Counted from the stretch's first letter, positions 50,862 through 61,697 are shown. The stretch is 64,000 nucleotides of DNA from Saccharopolyspora sp. SCSIO 74807 (GCF_037023755.1 NZ_CP146100.1:310001-374000), one strand, 5' to 3'. Translations and numbers: made by a program. The notes: a model not told the origin generated them from the sequence alone.

Positions 50862-52301
50862 CTACCGGGCCGAGCCGGTCCGGACACCGGCCTCCTCGGC
50901 GCACCAGCGCGCCAGCTCCCGGACCGAACGCTCCAGGTCAGCGCGTGAACACGAGGCGTAGCCGAAGGCGATGCCGCACCACTGCTGAGCCCCGTGGTGG
51001 TGCCGCCGCAGACCGTCGAGCACCAGTCCCTGCCCGGCTGCGCGGTGCACCACCCGCCGCTCCGCGCCGGCGTCCGGGAGCGGCAGCACCACGTGCGCGC
51101 CCGCTTCGTCGCCGAACACCTCGACGCCCGATCCCGCCAGCTGATCGACCACCAGGACTCGGCGCTGCGACAGCTCGCGGCGCAGCCTGCGCAGGTGCCT
51201 GCCGAGGTCCCCGTTCCTGGCGTACTCGACCAGCACGCGCTGTCCGGCCGCGGCAGGTCGGGTGCCGGTGCGCTCGCGGTGGTCCAGCACCGCGGCGGCG
51301 ACGCGGTCCGGGGCGAGCATCCAGCCCACGCCGAGCGTCGGGGTGAGGATCTTGCTGGTGGTGCCGAGGTGCACGACCACGTCCGGGGCCATCGAGGCCA
51401 GCACCGGCAGCGGCGCCACGTCGTAGCGGAGTTCGCCGTCGTAGTCGTCCTCCACGATCAGCCAGCCCTCGGCGCGCGCCCGCTCCACCAGCCCGACCCG
51501 CCGCTCGGCGGGCAACCGGCCGCCGAGCGGGTACTGGTGCGCCGGTGAGCAGTAGACCGCTTGCACCCCTTGCGGGATCTCCTCGACGACGATGCCGCCG
51601 TGGTCGACCGGCGCGGGCACCACGCGGATCCCGGCGGCCAGGAAGGTCTGCACCGCGCGCTGGTAACCGGGCTCCTCCACCGCGACGACCGCGCCGGGTT
51701 CCAGCACCGCCGCCGCCAGCTCCACCACGGCCGCCGTGGTGCCGCCGGTGGCGAGCACGGTGCCGAGGTGCGAGCCGCCGGTGACCATGCCGCGGTGCCG
51801 CAGCAGGTGTTCCACCACGGCCTCGCGGTATTCGGCCAGGCCCGCGCGGTGCACTCGTTCGTCCGGTTCGCGGTCGGCGGCCGCCCGCCACGCGCGGCGC
51901 CAGGCGGCCCGGTCGATGCCGCCCACCCACGGGGCGCCGGGCGTGAGGTTCACCTCGGCGACGATTTCCTGCTCGGTGGCCGCCGAACCGGGAACCGGCG
52001 AGGAGGGCTGGGAGCCGGGCGGCGTGGTGGTGACGTAGGTGCCGGAGCCGTGCTTGCCGACGATCCAGCCTTCGGCGTGCAGCTGCTCGTAGGCCGCGGC
52101 GGTGACGGTGCGGCTCACGCCGAGGTGCCGCGCCAGCGCGCGGGTGGACGGCAGCCGGTCACCACCCCGCAGGTGGCCGAGGGTGGCGGCGTGCCGCAGT
52201 GCGTCGGCGAGCTGCACCGCCAGCGGGCGGTGGTCGTCGCGGCGCAGCTCGACGGCCGGTTCCAGCAGCGGCGAACTCGCCGCGGGCAGCGAAGTGGGCA
52301 T
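50862..52301 (-). CDS. MocR/PdxR-type GntR regulator with aminotransferase domain
   Basis: This 479-residue regulator joins an N-terminal GntR winged helix (about 20-90: [32 protein letters not shown]) to a fold-type I aminotransferase-like domain. The latter has [25 protein letters not shown] and the PLP lysine in [16 protein letters not shown]. MocR proteins commonly control pyridoxal-phosphate or amino-acid metabolism. Here it lies between ddl and a cysteine dioxygenase. ATG 52301 follows AGGAGAG. Its targets are not evident. Confidence 0.93.
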   Translation of the reverse strand: MPTSLPAASSPLLEPAVELRRDDHRPLAVQLADALRHAATLGHLRGGDRLPSTRALARHLGVSRTVTAAAYEQLHAEGWIVGKHGSGTYVTTTPPGSQPSSPVPGSAATEQEIVAEVNLTPGAPWVGGIDRAAWRRAWRAAADREPDERVHRAGLAEYREAVVEHLLRHRGMVTGGSHLGTVLATGGTTAAVVELAAAVLEPGAVVAVEEPGYQRAVQTFLAAGIRVVPAPVDHGGIVVEEIPQGVQAVYCSPAHQYPLGGRLPAERRVGLVERARAEGWLIVEDDYDGELRYDVAPLPVLASMAPDVVVHLGTTSKILTPTLGVGWMLAPDRVAAAVLDHRERTGTRPAAAGQRVLVEYARNGDLGRHLRRLRRELSQRRVLVVDQLAGSGVEVFGDEAGAHVVLPLPDAGAERRVVHRAAGQGLVLDGLRRHHHGAQQWCGIAFGYASCSRADLERSVRELARWCAEEAGVRTGSAR

Positions 52302-52442
52302 CGCGGAGGACTCTCCTGGGTCGTCACCTGCGATGCTGCCACCCGCTGCGTTGTGCGGTGCGCCGCAACCCCGCACCGCTTCCCCATCGGCCCCCTTGGT
52401 TCGGTCGGGCGCGACCTCCACCCGACCCGAAGGGTTTCGGAG

Positions 52443-52919
52443 TCAAGCAGTGGTGAGGCCGCGGACCGGGTCGAGGGAGTAGCGGGTCATGCGGGTGCGG
52501 GCGGGGCGGTACACGTGCACGGTGATCGCCGGATCCGGGCCGTCGTTGACGACCTGGTGCACGTAGTCCGGGCCGAACACCCGCGACTGACCGGTCTCGA
52601 TGGTGCGCCACTCCTCGGCCGGGCCGGTGGCGGTGGACCGGACCACCCGTTCGTCGACCGAACCGGACACGACGGTGAAAGCGCCGGTGGCGCCGCCGTG
52701 GTCGTGCAGTTCGGTGTGCTGCCCCGGCAACCAGCTCAGCAGCCACGCTTCGTACCCGGCGGTGCGTTCCAGCAGGCCGGACCAGCGCTGCTGCGGGTCG
52801 TAGCGCAGCCGGTGCGCCCACGATTGCCGGTCGGCGGCGAACTCGCGGGCGATCCGCGCCGGGTGCGCCAGGGAGCGGTCCGCTTCGGCGGCGACGGTGT
52901 TGGGAGGTACTGCGAACAC
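52443..52919 (-). CDS. Cysteine dioxygenase, type I
   Basis: This 158-residue cupin oxidises cysteine to cysteine sulfinate with non-haem iron. Iron-ligand motif TELHDHGGATGAF supplies two His, and the third is in YVHQVVN. LLSWLPGQ and GPDYVHQVVNDG are typical. GTG 52919 follows GAGGAC. It lies downstream of a Cys/Met-metabolism enzyme, suggesting joint sulfur amino acid catabolism (inference). Confidence 0.9.
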   Translation of the reverse strand: MFAVPPNTVAAEADRSLAHPARIAREFAADRQSWAHRLRYDPQQRWSGLLERTAGYEAWLLSWLPGQHTELHDHGGATGAFTVVSGSVDERVVRSTATGPAEEWRTIETGQSRVFGPDYVHQVVNDGPDPAITVHVYRPARTRMTRYSLDPVRGLTTA

Positions 52920-53332
52920 GTGGATGTCCTCGTGAATCGGTCGAATTGATCGGGATCGCGCGGCGGCGCGGTGTCCACCCTCGGGTTCTGCGGCGTCGCG
53001 GGATCGGCTGCGTCGCGCGGGAGTTCGCGCGGAATGCGCCGGAAAGCGCTGCGGTGGCCGGGAAGCGGCCGGGAAATGCGGGCTCAGGCCCGGGACGCCG
53101 GGTGGATCACCGCAGCGGACAAAGCGCGCTCGCCACCCGGCGAAGGTCGATGTGACCCCAGCTGACGGTCATGGCTCGCGGCAACACGGCGAGTACTCAA
53201 CCAGCACGCCGGGTTACCCGTCAAGCGGACTCCGCCCATCTCACACCCTCGGGCAGGGGGCGGGATCGCAGCTCAACCGGGGTTTGCGAGCGGTGCGACC
53301 GCGACGAGCGAGAACGGGAAACCCCGCGGGCC
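52920..53332. other. Intergenic region between Cys/Met enzyme and cysteine dioxygenase
   Basis: About 410 bp. Open frames across it have no ribosome site and a non-coding composition. No SAM or other riboswitch pattern was recognised. It should contain the dioxygenase promoter. Confidence 0.45.
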
Positions 53333-54454
53333 TCAGTTGAGCGCCCCGAGCACGTCGGCGACCAGATCATCGGTGTCCTCGCACCCGGCGGAGAAGCGCA
53401 CGAATCCCTCGGGCACCGGATCGCCCCACTGCGCCCGCCGGTCGACGGTGCTGTGCACGCCGCCGAAACTGGTCACCTGCGAAACGAGCCGGCTGCGGCG
53501 CACGAACTCCGCCACCGCGTCGGCGTCGGCGAGCTCGAAGCGGAAAACCCCGCCCCAGCGCCGCATCTGCGCCCGCGCGGCCGCGTGCGCGGGATCGTCG
53601 GACAGCCCGGGCCAGCGCAACCCGCGCACGCGCCCGCGCAGCGCCTCGGCCAGCGCGGAGGCGTTCTGCGCCTGCCGCGCCAAGCGCAGGTCGAGCGTGC
53701 CGAGGCTGCGGTGTGCCAGCCAGGTCTCGAACGGCCCGGGAATCGAGCCGGAAAGCGTGCGCGCCTTGCGCAACCGCTCGGCCCACTCGCCGTCCGCAGT
53801 GGACACGTGCCCCAGCAGCAGATCGCTGTGCCCGGACAACGCCTTGGTGTCGCTGGCGATCGCGAAGTCCGCGCCGAGCTCGAGCGGCCGCTGCCCCAGC
53901 GGCGTCGCCGTGGTGTTGTCCACCGCCAGCAGCGCACCCGCCGCGTGCGCGCGCCGCGCGAGTTCGGCGATGTCGCAGACGTCCAGCCCGGGGTTGGACG
54001 GGGTTTCCAGCAGCACCAGCCGGACCCCGTCGAAGATCCCTTCCGGCCACGGACCGGTGGTCGGGATTTTCTTTACGCGCAACGAAAGCGCGTCCATCTC
54101 GTCCTGCACGAACTGGCGGGTCGCGTAATAGCCGTCGCTGGGCAGCAGCAGCGAATCCCCCGCCCGCAGCACGCTGCGCAGCAACGTGCTGATCGCGGCC
54201 ATGCCGGAGGGCAGCAGCACGCAGGGCCCGCCGTCGAGGTCGCCGATCGCGGCTTCCAGCGCCCGCCAGGTGGGATTGCCCGCCCGGCCGTAGAAATCCG
54301 CCGAGTCACCGCCGAGGTGGTAAGGCGCCGCGAACACCGGCCCGGGCGCGAGCGGCTCACCGGGTCGTTCCCCGCCGTGCCCGCCGTGCCCGCCGTGCAC
54401 GCAACGCGTGCCGTCGCCGAACTCCGCCCCGGAATCCGCGCTGAACGCCGTCAT
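53333..54454 (-). CDS. Cys/Met metabolism PLP enzyme (cystathionine gamma-lyase-like)
   Basis: This 373-residue fold-type I PLP enzyme shows FYGRAGNPTWRALE, LPSGMAAISTLLR, LLETPSNPGLDVCDI, VDNTTATPLGQRP and PLP lysine in SDTKALSGHSDLLLG. These are typical of cystathionine lyases and synthases. The usual phosphate/substrate segment reads SFGGVHSTVDRR near the C-terminus. The N-terminus carries a HGGHGGHGG stretch. It starts 10 bp after gpsA and is probably in that operon. Exact reaction (gamma-lyase, beta-lyase or synthase) cannot be settled. Confidence 0.85.
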   Translation of the reverse strand: MTAFSADSGAEFGDGTRCVHGGHGGHGGERPGEPLAPGPVFAAPYHLGGDSADFYGRAGNPTWRALEAAIGDLDGGPCVLLPSGMAAISTLLRSVLRAGDSLLLPSDGYYATRQFVQDEMDALSLRVKKIPTTGPWPEGIFDGVRLVLLETPSNPGLDVCDIAELARRAHAAGALLAVDNTTATPLGQRPLELGADFAIASDTKALSGHSDLLLGHVSTADGEWAERLRKARTLSGSIPGPFETWLAHRSLGTLDLRLARQAQNASALAEALRGRVRGLRWPGLSDDPAHAAARAQMRRWGGVFRFELADADAVAEFVRRSRLVSQVTSFGGVHSTVDRRAQWGDPVPEGFVRFSAGCEDTDDLVADVLGALN

Positions 54455-54464
54455 TTCCCTCCCG

Positions 54465-55481
54465 TCACTCGGCTTTGCGTTCCCGCCCCAGCAGCAGCGC
54501 CGCCCCCGGGCCGGGTTCCAGGCCCTCGTGGCAGACCTGGTGCACCACCTCGGTGATCGGCATCTCCACCCCGCACCGCGCGGCGAGCTCCCGGATGGAC
54601 GAGCACGACTTCACGCCTTCCGCGACCTGCCCGTGCGCGGCCTGCTGCGCGGCGAGCACGGATTCGCCGCGGCCCAGCCGCTCGCCGAAGGTCCGGTTCC
54701 GCGACAGCGGCGAGGTGCAGGTGGCCACCAGGTCGCCCATCCCGGCCAGCCCGGCGAACGTCATCGGCTCCGCGCCGAGCGCCACCCCGAGCCGGGTGGT
54801 CTCGGCCAGCCCGCGGGTGATCAGCGAGGACATGGTGTTGTGGCCGTGCCCGAGCCCGGCGGCCATGCCGCAGGCGAGCGCGATCACGTTCTTGCACGCC
54901 CCGGACAGCTCGATGCCGACCAGGTCGGTGTTGGTGTAGGGGCGGAAGTAGCCGGTGGAGCACGCCGCCTGGAAGGCGACGGCGCGGTCGTGATCGGCGC
55001 AGGCCACGACGGTCGCGGTGGGCTCACCGGCGGCGATCTCCTTGGCCAGGTTCGGTCCGGAGACCACGGCCACGCGCTGCATCGGCACGTCCGCGACCTC
55101 GGCCACCACCTGGCTCATCCGCTTGAGGGTGCTCAGTTCGACGCCCTTGGCCAGGCTCACCAGCGTCGCCTCGTCCGGCAGCAGCGGCTGCCAACCGGCC
55201 AGGTTCTCCCGCAGGTTCTGGCTGGGCACCGCCAGCACCACGGCTTGCGCCCGGTGCACCGCGGCGGCGGCGTCATCCGTGGCGCGCAGCGATTCCGGCA
55301 GGGTCACGCCGGGCAGGTAGTCCTCGTTGCGGTGCTGCCGGTTGATCTCCTCGGCGACTTCGGCGCGGCGCGCCCACAACGTCACTTCCGACCCGGCGTC
55401 GGCGAGCACCTTGGCGAACGTGGTGCCCCACGAACCGGCGCCGAGCACGGTGACCCGGCGCAGCGGTTCAGGCCCGCTCAT
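54465..55481 (-). CDS. gpsA: Glycerol-3-phosphate dehydrogenase [NAD(P)+]
   Basis: This 338-residue enzyme reduces dihydroxyacetone phosphate to sn-glycerol-3-phosphate for phospholipid synthesis. It has an N-terminal Rossmann motif [34 protein letters not shown], catalytic lysine in [28 protein letters not shown] and SRNRTFG. ATG 55481 lies within the plsC 3' end (14-nt overlap), so the two phospholipid genes are coupled. Confidence 0.97.
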   Translation of the reverse strand: MSGPEPLRRVTVLGAGSWGTTFAKVLADAGSEVTLWARRAEVAEEINRQHRNEDYLPGVTLPESLRATDDAAAAVHRAQAVVLAVPSQNLRENLAGWQPLLPDEATLVSLAKGVELSTLKRMSQVVAEVADVPMQRVAVVSGPNLAKEIAAGEPTATVVACADHDRAVAFQAACSTGYFRPYTNTDLVGIELSGACKNVIALACGMAAGLGHGHNTMSSLITRGLAETTRLGVALGAEPMTFAGLAGMGDLVATCTSPLSRNRTFGERLGRGESVLAAQQAAHGQVAEGVKSCSSIRELAARCGVEMPITEVVHQVCHEGLEPGPGAALLLGRERKAE

Positions 55482-56475
55482 CGTCGCCCTGCAGGCGTTC
55501 GCGCTTGTGCTGCGGGAGATCGTCCGAGTCCTCGCGCGGGCTCCCGGCCGATCTGTCCCGCCCACGCGTGGCGCCGTTCTGCGGGGATTCATCCGCGGTG
55601 TCGTTCTGCGAGGTTTCCCCCGCAACGCCGTTCTGCGAAGTCTCCCCCGCGGTGTCGTTCTGCGGAGTCTCCCCCGCGGCGCCGTCCCGCGAACCCCCCG
55701 CGGAGCCGCCCTGCACCCGCCGCCGAGCGGGCGAGTAGAACTCGGCGGGCGGCTGCTGCTCGCGGATCTCGCCGAGCAGTTCCCGCACCCGCCCCATGGC
55801 CAACTCGCTCACCGCGCGCAGCGTCGCGTTGTCGGCCGGTTTGCCGCGGAACTCCGAAACGTCCAACGGCTCACCGACGCGCAGGTGCACCGTCTTGCGC
55901 GGGAACGGGCGGAACTTCTTCTCGTAGTGGTTGTAGAGGTCCCGGGTTCCCCAGCGGGCGATCGGAACGATCGGCACGTCGTGCTCCAGCGCGAGCCGCG
56001 CGACACCGGCCTTCGGCACCATCGGCCAGCCGTCGGGATCCTTGGTGACCGTCCCGTCCGGGTAGATGATCACGACCTTGCCCGTTTCCAAGGCGTCGTG
56101 CGCGGCTTGCAGGCTCTTCTGCGCGTCGGTGGTCTGCCGCACGACCGGGATCTGGGCGACGCCGTCGAGCACGTTGCGCAGCACCGGCACGTTCCACAGC
56201 GTGTTCTTGGCCATGAACCGCGGGATCCGCGCAGCCCGGTGCACCGTCACGGCGTCGTAGAGCGGATCCAGGTGCGAAACGTGGTTGAGCACCAGCACCA
56301 CCGGACCGGTCGCGGGGATGTTCGCCAGCCCGTGCACCCGCACCCGGGCGAGCAGGGCGGTGAGCGGGTAGAACACGATCGCCGCGAACCGCAGCCAGAA
56401 CCGGCCCATGCCGGTGGCCGGCCGCTCCTTCGTGCGTCTGCGCGGCCGCTTGAGATTTCCCGGTTCCACGCCCAT
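55468..56475 (-). CDS. plsC: 1-acylglycerol-3-phosphate acyltransferase (PlsC) with repeat tail
   Basis: This 335-residue acyltransferase makes phosphatidic acid. It has an N-terminal membrane helix, the catalytic NHVSHLD (HX4D), [11 protein letters not shown] and PIVPIARWG. From about residue 255 there is an extra hydrophilic tail. It holds four near-identical 9-residue units ([18 protein letters not shown] and relatives) encoded by 27-bp tandem repeats at about 55585-55700. ATG 56475 has GAGAGGAG directly before it; GTG 56469 has better spacing and may be the true start. It overlaps gpsA. Confidence 0.92.
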   Translation of the reverse strand: MGVEPGNLKRPRRRTKERPATGMGRFWLRFAAIVFYPLTALLARVRVHGLANIPATGPVVLVLNHVSHLDPLYDAVTVHRAARIPRFMAKNTLWNVPVLRNVLDGVAQIPVVRQTTDAQKSLQAAHDALETGKVVIIYPDGTVTKDPDGWPMVPKAGVARLALEHDVPIVPIARWGTRDLYNHYEKKFRPFPRKTVHLRVGEPLDVSEFRGKPADNATLRAVSELAMGRVRELLGEIREQQPPAEFYSPARRRVQGGSAGGSRDGAAGETPQNDTAGETSQNGVAGETSQNDTADESPQNGATRGRDRSAGSPREDSDDLPQHKRERLQGDDERA

Positions 56476-56557
56476 CTCCTCTCGCCAGAGCGGCTGTCAA
56501 GTTACCTCCCCGGCACCGCTGCCCGGGCGGGGGTCGCCGCGGGCGGAGGATGGCGGC

Positions 56558-57238
56558 ATGAGCGTTCCCGCCTCCCTCCTGGTGCCGATCAAGCCGCTGC
56601 GGCTGGCGAAGACCCGGCTGCGCGGCGACCGGCCCGCCGACGCGCACGCCGCGCTGGTGAGCGCGGTCGCGCACGACACGGTCGAGGCGGCCCGGCGCAC
56701 CGCGGGCGTTCGCGAAGTGCTGGTGGTGACCTCCGACTCGGAGCTGACGGACTCGTTCGCGGCGGCGGGCGTGGAAGTCGTCGCCGACGACCCGGACGCC
56801 GGGCTCAACCCCGCGCTGGAGCACGGCGAGCGCGTGCTGCGCGGCCGCGGCGCGGACCGGATCGGGGCGCTGCAGGCGGATCTGCCCGCGCTGCGGCCGG
56901 AAGACCTGGCGCGGGCGTTGCACGCGGCCGGTCCGGAGCGGGCGTTCACACCGGACCGGCAGCGGACCGGTACGACGCTGCTGCTGGCAGCCGCCGGGGC
57001 CGCGCTGGCACCCCGGTTCGGCAACGGCTCCGCGTTGGCGCACGAGGCTTCCGGTGCGCGCCGGCTGGCGGGACGCTGGGAGTCGTTGCGCTGCGATGTG
57101 GACACCGCAGCCGATCTGCGCCGGGCGGCCCGGATCGGCCTCGGCGCGCGAACCGCGGCATGGCTCGCGCGAGCCTCGCAGGAGCACGCGGATCCGGGTG
57201 GTGTTCCGGGTGACAGTGCTCGAACGGACGGCGCTTGA
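56558..57238 (+). CDS. fbiD: Coenzyme F420 guanylyltransferase (CofC/FbiD)
   Basis: This 226-residue nucleotidyltransferase activates phosphoenolpyruvate (or phospholactate) with GTP for F420 synthesis. Marks are [50 protein letters not shown] and [14 protein letters not shown]. It is the counterpart of Rv2983 beside ppk. GGAGGA precedes ATG 56558. Its stop shares a base with the ppk ATG (TGATG). Confidence 0.93.
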   Translation: MSVPASLLVPIKPLRLAKTRLRGDRPADAHAALVSAVAHDTVEAARRTAGVREVLVVTSDSELTDSFAAAGVEVVADDPDAGLNPALEHGERVLRGRGADRIGALQADLPALRPEDLARALHAAGPERAFTPDRQRTGTTLLLAAAGAALAPRFGNGSALAHEASGARRLAGRWESLRCDVDTAADLRRAARIGLGARTAAWLARASQEHADPGGVPGDSARTDGA

Positions 57239-59433
57239 TGAGTGACAATGGTGGCGTGAGCACGGACAGCAGCGAGCCCGCCAAACCGCGGCGCAACGGC
57301 GACACCCCGCCGGACGGTGCCGGCGCCCGGGTTCCCGAAGCGCCCCCGGCAGTGACCCGCGCCGCGGCCAGCACGGACCTGCCCGACGACCGCTACCTGA
57401 ACCGCGAACTGTCCTGGCTGGACTTCAACGCGCGAGTGCTCGCCGTGGCCGAGGACCACTCGCAGCCGGTGCTGGAGCGCGCCAAGTTCCTGGCGATCTT
57501 CGCGTCCAACCTGGACGAGTTCTACATGGTCCGGGTCGCGGGGCTGAAGCGCCGCGAGGAGACCGGGCTGTCGGTGCGCAGCGCCGACGGGCTCACCCCG
57601 CACGAGCAGCTGGCCCGCATCGCGGCCCGCAACCAGGACCTGACCGAGAAGCTGGGCCGGGTGTTCACCGACGAGCTGCTGCCGGAGCTGGAGGCGTCCG
57701 GCATCAGCATCATGAGCTGGGCGCGGCTCGACGAGGGCCACCAGCGCACGCTGGGCCGCTACTTCGAGGACCACATCTTCCCGGTGCTGACCCCGCTGGC
57801 GGTCGACCCGGCGCACCCGTTCCCGTACATCTCCGGGCTGTCGCTGAACCTCGCGGTGATGGTCACCGACCCGGAGGAGGGCCTGCGCCGCTTCGCCCGG
57901 GTGAAGGTGCCGGACAACGTGCCGCGGCTGATCCGGGTGGAAGCCGACCGGGAGGACGAGCAGGCGACGTTCCTGCCGCTGGAAGAGCTCATCGCCGCGC
58001 ACCTGGACAAGCTGTTCCCCGGCATGGAGGTCAGCGAGCACCACATCTTCCGGGTCACCCGCAACGCTGATCTGGAGGTCGAGGAGGACCGCGACGAGGA
58101 CCTGCTGCAGGCCATGGAGCGGGAACTCGCGCGGCGCCGGTTCGGCCCGCCGGTGCGGCTGGAGATCGCCGACACCATGAGCGAGACCATGCTGGAGCTG
58201 CTGCTGCGGGAGCTGGAGGTCGACGAGCACGACGTGGTCGAGGTGCGCGGCCTGCTCGACCTGTCCTGCCTGTTCCAGCTGGAGAAGCTGCAACGCCCGG
58301 ATCTGAAGAACGCGCCGGTGGTGCCCGCCACGCACCCCGCCTTCGCCGAGGGCCAGACGCCGCGGAGCATCTTCGCGACGCTGCGCGACGGCGACGTGCT
58401 GCTGCACCACCCCTACGACGCGTTCTCCACGTCGGTGCAGCGGTTCATCGAGCAGTCCGCCGCGGATCCGCACGTGCTGGCGATCAAGCAGACGCTCTAC
58501 CGCACCTCCGGCGACTCGCCGATCGTGAACGCGCTGATCGACGCGGCCGAGGCGGGCAAGCAGGTGGTCGCGCTGGTGGAGCTCAAGGCCCGCTTCGACG
58601 AGCAGGCCAACATCCAGTGGGCGCGCACCCTGGAACGTTCCGGGGTGCACGTGGTCTACGGCCTGGTCGGGCTGAAAACGCACTGCAAGACCGCGCTGGT
58701 GGTGCGGCAGGAAGGTTCGACGATCCGCCGCTACTGCCACCTGGGCACCGGCAACTACAACCCGAAGACCGCGCGCACCTACGAGGACCTGGGGCTGCTG
58801 ACCGCGGAGCCGGCGGTCGGCGCGGACCTGACGGACCTGTTCAACGTGCTCACCGGCTACGCCCGGCACGGCACCTACCGCCGCGTCCTGGTGTCCCCGC
58901 AGGGCATCCGCTCCGGGATCGTGGAACGCATCGAGGCCGAGGCCGAACGCGCCCGCGCCGGATTGCCCTGCGGCATCCGGATGAAGGTCAATTCGCTGGT
59001 CGACGAGCAGATCATCGACACGCTCTACCGCGCTTCGCTGGCGGGCGTGCCGATCCGGATCGTGGTGCGCGGCATCTGCGCGCTGCAGGCAGGGGTTCCC
59101 GGCCTGAGCGAGAACATCGAGGTCCGCTCCATCCTGGGCCGTTTCCTGGAGCATTCCCGGGTGTTCCACTTCGCGGGCATCGACGAGCGCTGGATCGGCA
59201 GCGCGGACATGATGCACCGCAACCTGGACCGCCGGATCGAGGCGCAGGTGCGCGTGGTGGACCCGAAGCTGACCGAGCAGCTCGACGAGCTGCTGGATTC
59301 GGCGCTGCACCCGCAGACGCGCTGCTGGGTGCTCAATTCCAAGGGGGACTGGGAGGCTTCGCCGCGCAGCGGGGCGCAGGTCCGCGACCACCAGACCGAG
59401 ATGTTGCGCAGGCACGGGGCACAGGTTTCATGA
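57238..59433 (+). CDS. ppk: Polyphosphate kinase 1
   Basis: This 731-residue enzyme polymerises the gamma-phosphate of ATP into polyphosphate. The core begins at [16 protein letters not shown] (about 55). The autophosphorylated His482 is in GLKTHCK, a second His lies in [14 protein letters not shown], and His639 is in [13 protein letters not shown] 57238 is coupled to fbiD; GTG 57256 is an alternative. It ends in a 4-nt overlap with mutT1. Confidence 0.97.
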   Translation: MSDNGGVSTDSSEPAKPRRNGDTPPDGAGARVPEAPPAVTRAAASTDLPDDRYLNRELSWLDFNARVLAVAEDHSQPVLERAKFLAIFASNLDEFYMVRVAGLKRREETGLSVRSADGLTPHEQLARIAARNQDLTEKLGRVFTDELLPELEASGISIMSWARLDEGHQRTLGRYFEDHIFPVLTPLAVDPAHPFPYISGLSLNLAVMVTDPEEGLRRFARVKVPDNVPRLIRVEADREDEQATFLPLEELIAAHLDKLFPGMEVSEHHIFRVTRNADLEVEEDRDEDLLQAMERELARRRFGPPVRLEIADTMSETMLELLLRELEVDEHDVVEVRGLLDLSCLFQLEKLQRPDLKNAPVVPATHPAFAEGQTPRSIFATLRDGDVLLHHPYDAFSTSVQRFIEQSAADPHVLAIKQTLYRTSGDSPIVNALIDAAEAGKQVVALVELKARFDEQANIQWARTLERSGVHVVYGLVGLKTHCKTALVVRQEGSTIRRYCHLGTGNYNPKTARTYEDLGLLTAEPAVGADLTDLFNVLTGYARHGTYRRVLVSPQGIRSGIVERIEAEAERARAGLPCGIRMKVNSLVDEQIIDTLYRASLAGVPIRIVVRGICALQAGVPGLSENIEVRSILGRFLEHSRVFHFAGIDERWIGSADMMHRNLDRRIEAQVRVVDPKLTEQLDELLDSALHPQTRCWVLNSKGDWEASPRSGAQVRDHQTEMLRRHGAQVS

Positions 59434-60401
59434 CGACGCAGGAAGAACCGGAGCACGCGACCAGCGCGAGCGATTCGGTGACGGTCCGCGCCGCCGGTGC
59501 GGTGCTGTGGCGCCCGGACGACGACGGGACTCCGCGGATCGCGCTGGTGCACCGCCCGCGCTACGACGACTGGACGCTGCCGAAGGGCAAGCTGGATCCC
59601 GGCGAGACCCCCGCGCACGCGGCCGCGCGGGAAGTGCTGGAGGAAACCGGGTTCGGTTGCGTGCTCTCCGGCGAACTCGCGCAGATCCGCTATTCGGTAC
59701 CCGCTCCGGGCGGGTACACCGGCAAGCGGGTGGACTACTTCGCCGCCCGCGCCGGGCAGGGCCTGTTCGCGGTGAACGAGGAAGTCGACGAGCTGCGCTG
59801 GCTGAGCACCGCGGCCGCACGGGAACTGCTGACCTACCCGCACGACGGGCACGTGCTGGACGCCTTCGACGCGCTGCCGCTGGAATCCCGGACGCTGCTG
59901 CTGGTCCGGCACGCCAAAGCGGGCAAGCGTTCGGAATTCACCGGCGACGACACGCAGCGCCCGCTGTCCGCGGCCGGGCTGCGCCAGCGGGACGCCTTGC
60001 ACACCTTGCTGCCGCTGTTCGGCCCGCAGCGGGTCTACTCGGCGCCGCGGGTGCGCTGCACGCAGACGGTGCAGCCGGTGGCCGACGACCTCGGCATCGC
60101 CGTCGCCGACGAGCCGCTGCTGACCGAAGAGCAGTACCAGGCCGATCCCGCCGCGGCGGTGCGCAGGCTGCTGCGCATCGCGGGCGGTTCCGGCACTTCG
60201 GTGGTGTGCAGCCAGGGCGGTGTCATCCCGGATCTGGTCGGGCGGTTGACCGAATCCGCGGGCCTGCGCCCGGACGAGGTGCTCAGCAGCAAAGGCAGCG
60301 TGTGGACGTTGCGGTTCTGCCCGGATGCGAATTCCGGCAACGGTTCCGGGCCGCTGCTGCGGCTGGTGGCCGCGGATTACCTCCCCGACCCGAGGGGTTG
60401 A
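59430..60401 (+). CDS. mutT1: MutT1-type Nudix hydrolase with histidine phosphatase domain
   Basis: This 323-residue fusion has an N-terminal Nudix domain (box [24 protein letters not shown], given in part: REVLEETG) and a C-terminal RHG phosphatase domain ([29 protein letters not shown]). The same architecture as mycobacterial MutT1, which hydrolyses 8-oxo-GTP and diadenosine polyphosphates. It overlaps ppk by 4 nt, closing the fbiD-ppk-mutT1 unit. Confidence 0.95.
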   Translation: MTTQEEPEHATSASDSVTVRAAGAVLWRPDDDGTPRIALVHRPRYDDWTLPKGKLDPGETPAHAAAREVLEETGFGCVLSGELAQIRYSVPAPGGYTGKRVDYFAARAGQGLFAVNEEVDELRWLSTAAARELLTYPHDGHVLDAFDALPLESRTLLLVRHAKAGKRSEFTGDDTQRPLSAAGLRQRDALHTLLPLFGPQRVYSAPRVRCTQTVQPVADDLGIAVADEPLLTEEQYQADPAAAVRRLLRIAGGSGTSVVCSQGGVIPDLVGRLTESAGLRPDEVLSSKGSVWTLRFCPDANSGNGSGPLLRLVAADYLPDPRG

Positions 60402-60528
60402 GCGGGGAAATGCTTTGCGCAGCGGTCCGGTAGCGGCGGCTCGGGCTTTTTCCGGTTTCCCGGCGGCTCTTCGGAGCAGGCCGCGGCGCATCGCGTCGCC
60501 GATGCCGCGCGAACCCGGTGGAAAACGG

Positions 60529-60567
60529 CGATGATCCCGGCGCGATCGGATCGCGCCGGGATCATCG
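60529..60567. terminator. 39-bp palindrome, likely bidirectional terminator
   Basis: Arms CGATGATCCCGGCGCGATC (60529-60547) and GATCGCGCCGGGATCATCG (60549-60567) are perfectly complementary with a single central base. As a hairpin it would form an uninterrupted stem of at least 17 bp. It lies 127 bp after mutT1. Confidence 0.7.
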
Positions 60568-60666
60568 GATGAACATCGCGGAGCGCGTGGACCGGATTCG
60601 GCGGCACCGTTTCCGCTGCCGCTGACCGGTTCCGCCTCCGCAGCCGCGCGCGGCTGCGAGTGGTGC

Positions 60667-60780
60667 CGTGCGGTGCACGCGAAGGATTTCCGTGCGGTGC
60701 ACGCGAAAGACTCCCGTGCGGTGCACGCGGATCACTCCCGTGCGGTGCAGGCGGATGACGCCGTGCAGTGCACGTGACCA
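60667..60780. repeat. 24-bp tandem repeats, about 4.7 copies
   Basis: Units start at 60667, 60691, 60715, 60739 and 60762 with the consensus CGTGCGGTGCACGCGRA followed by a variable 7 nt. Each centre carries GTGCAC. Unit 4 is one base short and the fifth is partial. There are no spacers, so it is not CRISPR. Confidence 0.85.
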
Positions 60781-60824
60781 CTCTGGCCCACCTGGGAAGT
60801 TCGGCTCGCTCAGGTGGCGAGCGT

Positions 60825-61697
60825 TCACTTCTTGGTGGTCTTGCGCGCCGTGCTCGTCTTGGCGGTGGAGGTCTTCGCGGCCGAGGTCTTCGCTGCCGAA
60901 GCGGTCGATTTGGTGGACTTCGTCGCGGATTTGGTGCCGGTGGACTTGCTGCCGGTGCTCGCCTTCGCAGTGCTCGCCTTGGCAGTGCTCGCCTTGCCGG
61001 TGGTGCTCTTCGGCGCCGCCTTGCTCGTGGTCGCCTTGCTCGTGGTCGCCTTGCTCGTGGTCGCCTTGCTCGTGGTCGCAGCCTTGCCGGTCGTCGCGGC
61101 CTTGCTCGCCGTCGACTTGCCGGTGGTCGCCGCCTTGCTCGTGGTCGCCTTGGTCGTGGCACCGGTCTTGGCGCTGGACCGGGTGGTGGCGGCCTTCTTC
61201 GGCGCCGCCTTGGTGGTGGTCGCCGACTTGGCGGCGGTGCTGCGCGAGCCCGCGGTCTTGGTCGCGGTGGCCTTGCCGGCGGTGCCGGTGGACTTGGCCG
61301 CGGTGCCGGTGGACTTGGCCGCGGTGCCGGTGGACTTGGCCGTGCTGCGGCCGGTGCCCGCGGTCTTGGTGGCGGTGCTGCGGGTTCCGGCGGACTTCGT
61401 CGCGGTGGCGCGGGGCAGTTTGCGGCTGCCGCCGACGACTTCCTTGAACTGGGTGCCTGCGCGGAACGCCGGAACGTTGGTCTTCTTGACCTTCACGGCC
61501 TCACCGGTGCGCGGGTTGCGCGCGGTGCGCGCGGCGCGGGCGCGCTTCTCGAAGACGCCGAATCCGGTGATGTTGACCTTCTCGCCCTTGTTGACGTTGC
61601 GGACGATGAGGTCCACGACGCCTTCCACCGCCTGGCTGGCGGTCTTCTTGTCGCCGAGGCGTTCGGCCAGTGCCTCGATGAGTTGGGCCTTGTTCAC
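60825..61697 (-). CDS. hupB: Histone-like DNA-binding protein HU with long Lys/Ala/Thr tail (HupB)
   Basis: This 290-residue nucleoid protein has a canonical HU domain at 1-95 ([61 protein letters not shown]). A roughly 195-residue low-complexity tail follows, built of K-(S/A)-T-G-T/A units, ending AARKTTKK-like [10 protein letters not shown]. The tail is longer than that of M. tuberculosis HupB (214 residues total, known). Part is coded by 15-bp tandem repeats near 61020-61080. GTG 61697 follows GGGAGGG. Tails of this kind bind DNA and are acetylated in mycobacteria. Confidence 0.95.
   Translation of the reverse strand: MNKAQLIEALAERLGDKKTASQAVEGVVDLIVRNVNKGEKVNITGFGVFEKRARAARTARNPRTGEAVKVKKTNVPAFRAGTQFKEVVGGSRKLPRATATKSAGTRSTATKTAGTGRSTAKSTGTAAKSTGTAAKSTGTAGKATATKTAGSRSTAAKSATTTKAAPKKAATTRSSAKTGATTKATTSKAATTGKSTASKAATTGKAATTSKATTSKATTSKATTSKAAPKSTTGKASTAKASTAKASTGSKSTGTKSATKSTKSTASAAKTSAAKTSTAKTSTARKTTKK

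Larger units (their letters stand above)
60402..60824. other. Convergent intergenic region, mutT1 / hupB
   Basis: About 420 bp at the 3' ends of mutT1 and hupB. It contains a 39-bp near-perfect palindrome and a block of 24-bp tandem repeats (listed separately). No gene is supported. Confidence 0.6.

Noticed and set aside
52920-53332. SAM-type riboswitch or small gene between sulfur amino acid genes
   Set aside because: No conserved riboswitch elements were recognised and frames lack start signals.
60667-60780. Possible CRISPR array
   Set aside because: The 24-bp units are directly contiguous with no unique spacers, and no cas gene is present.
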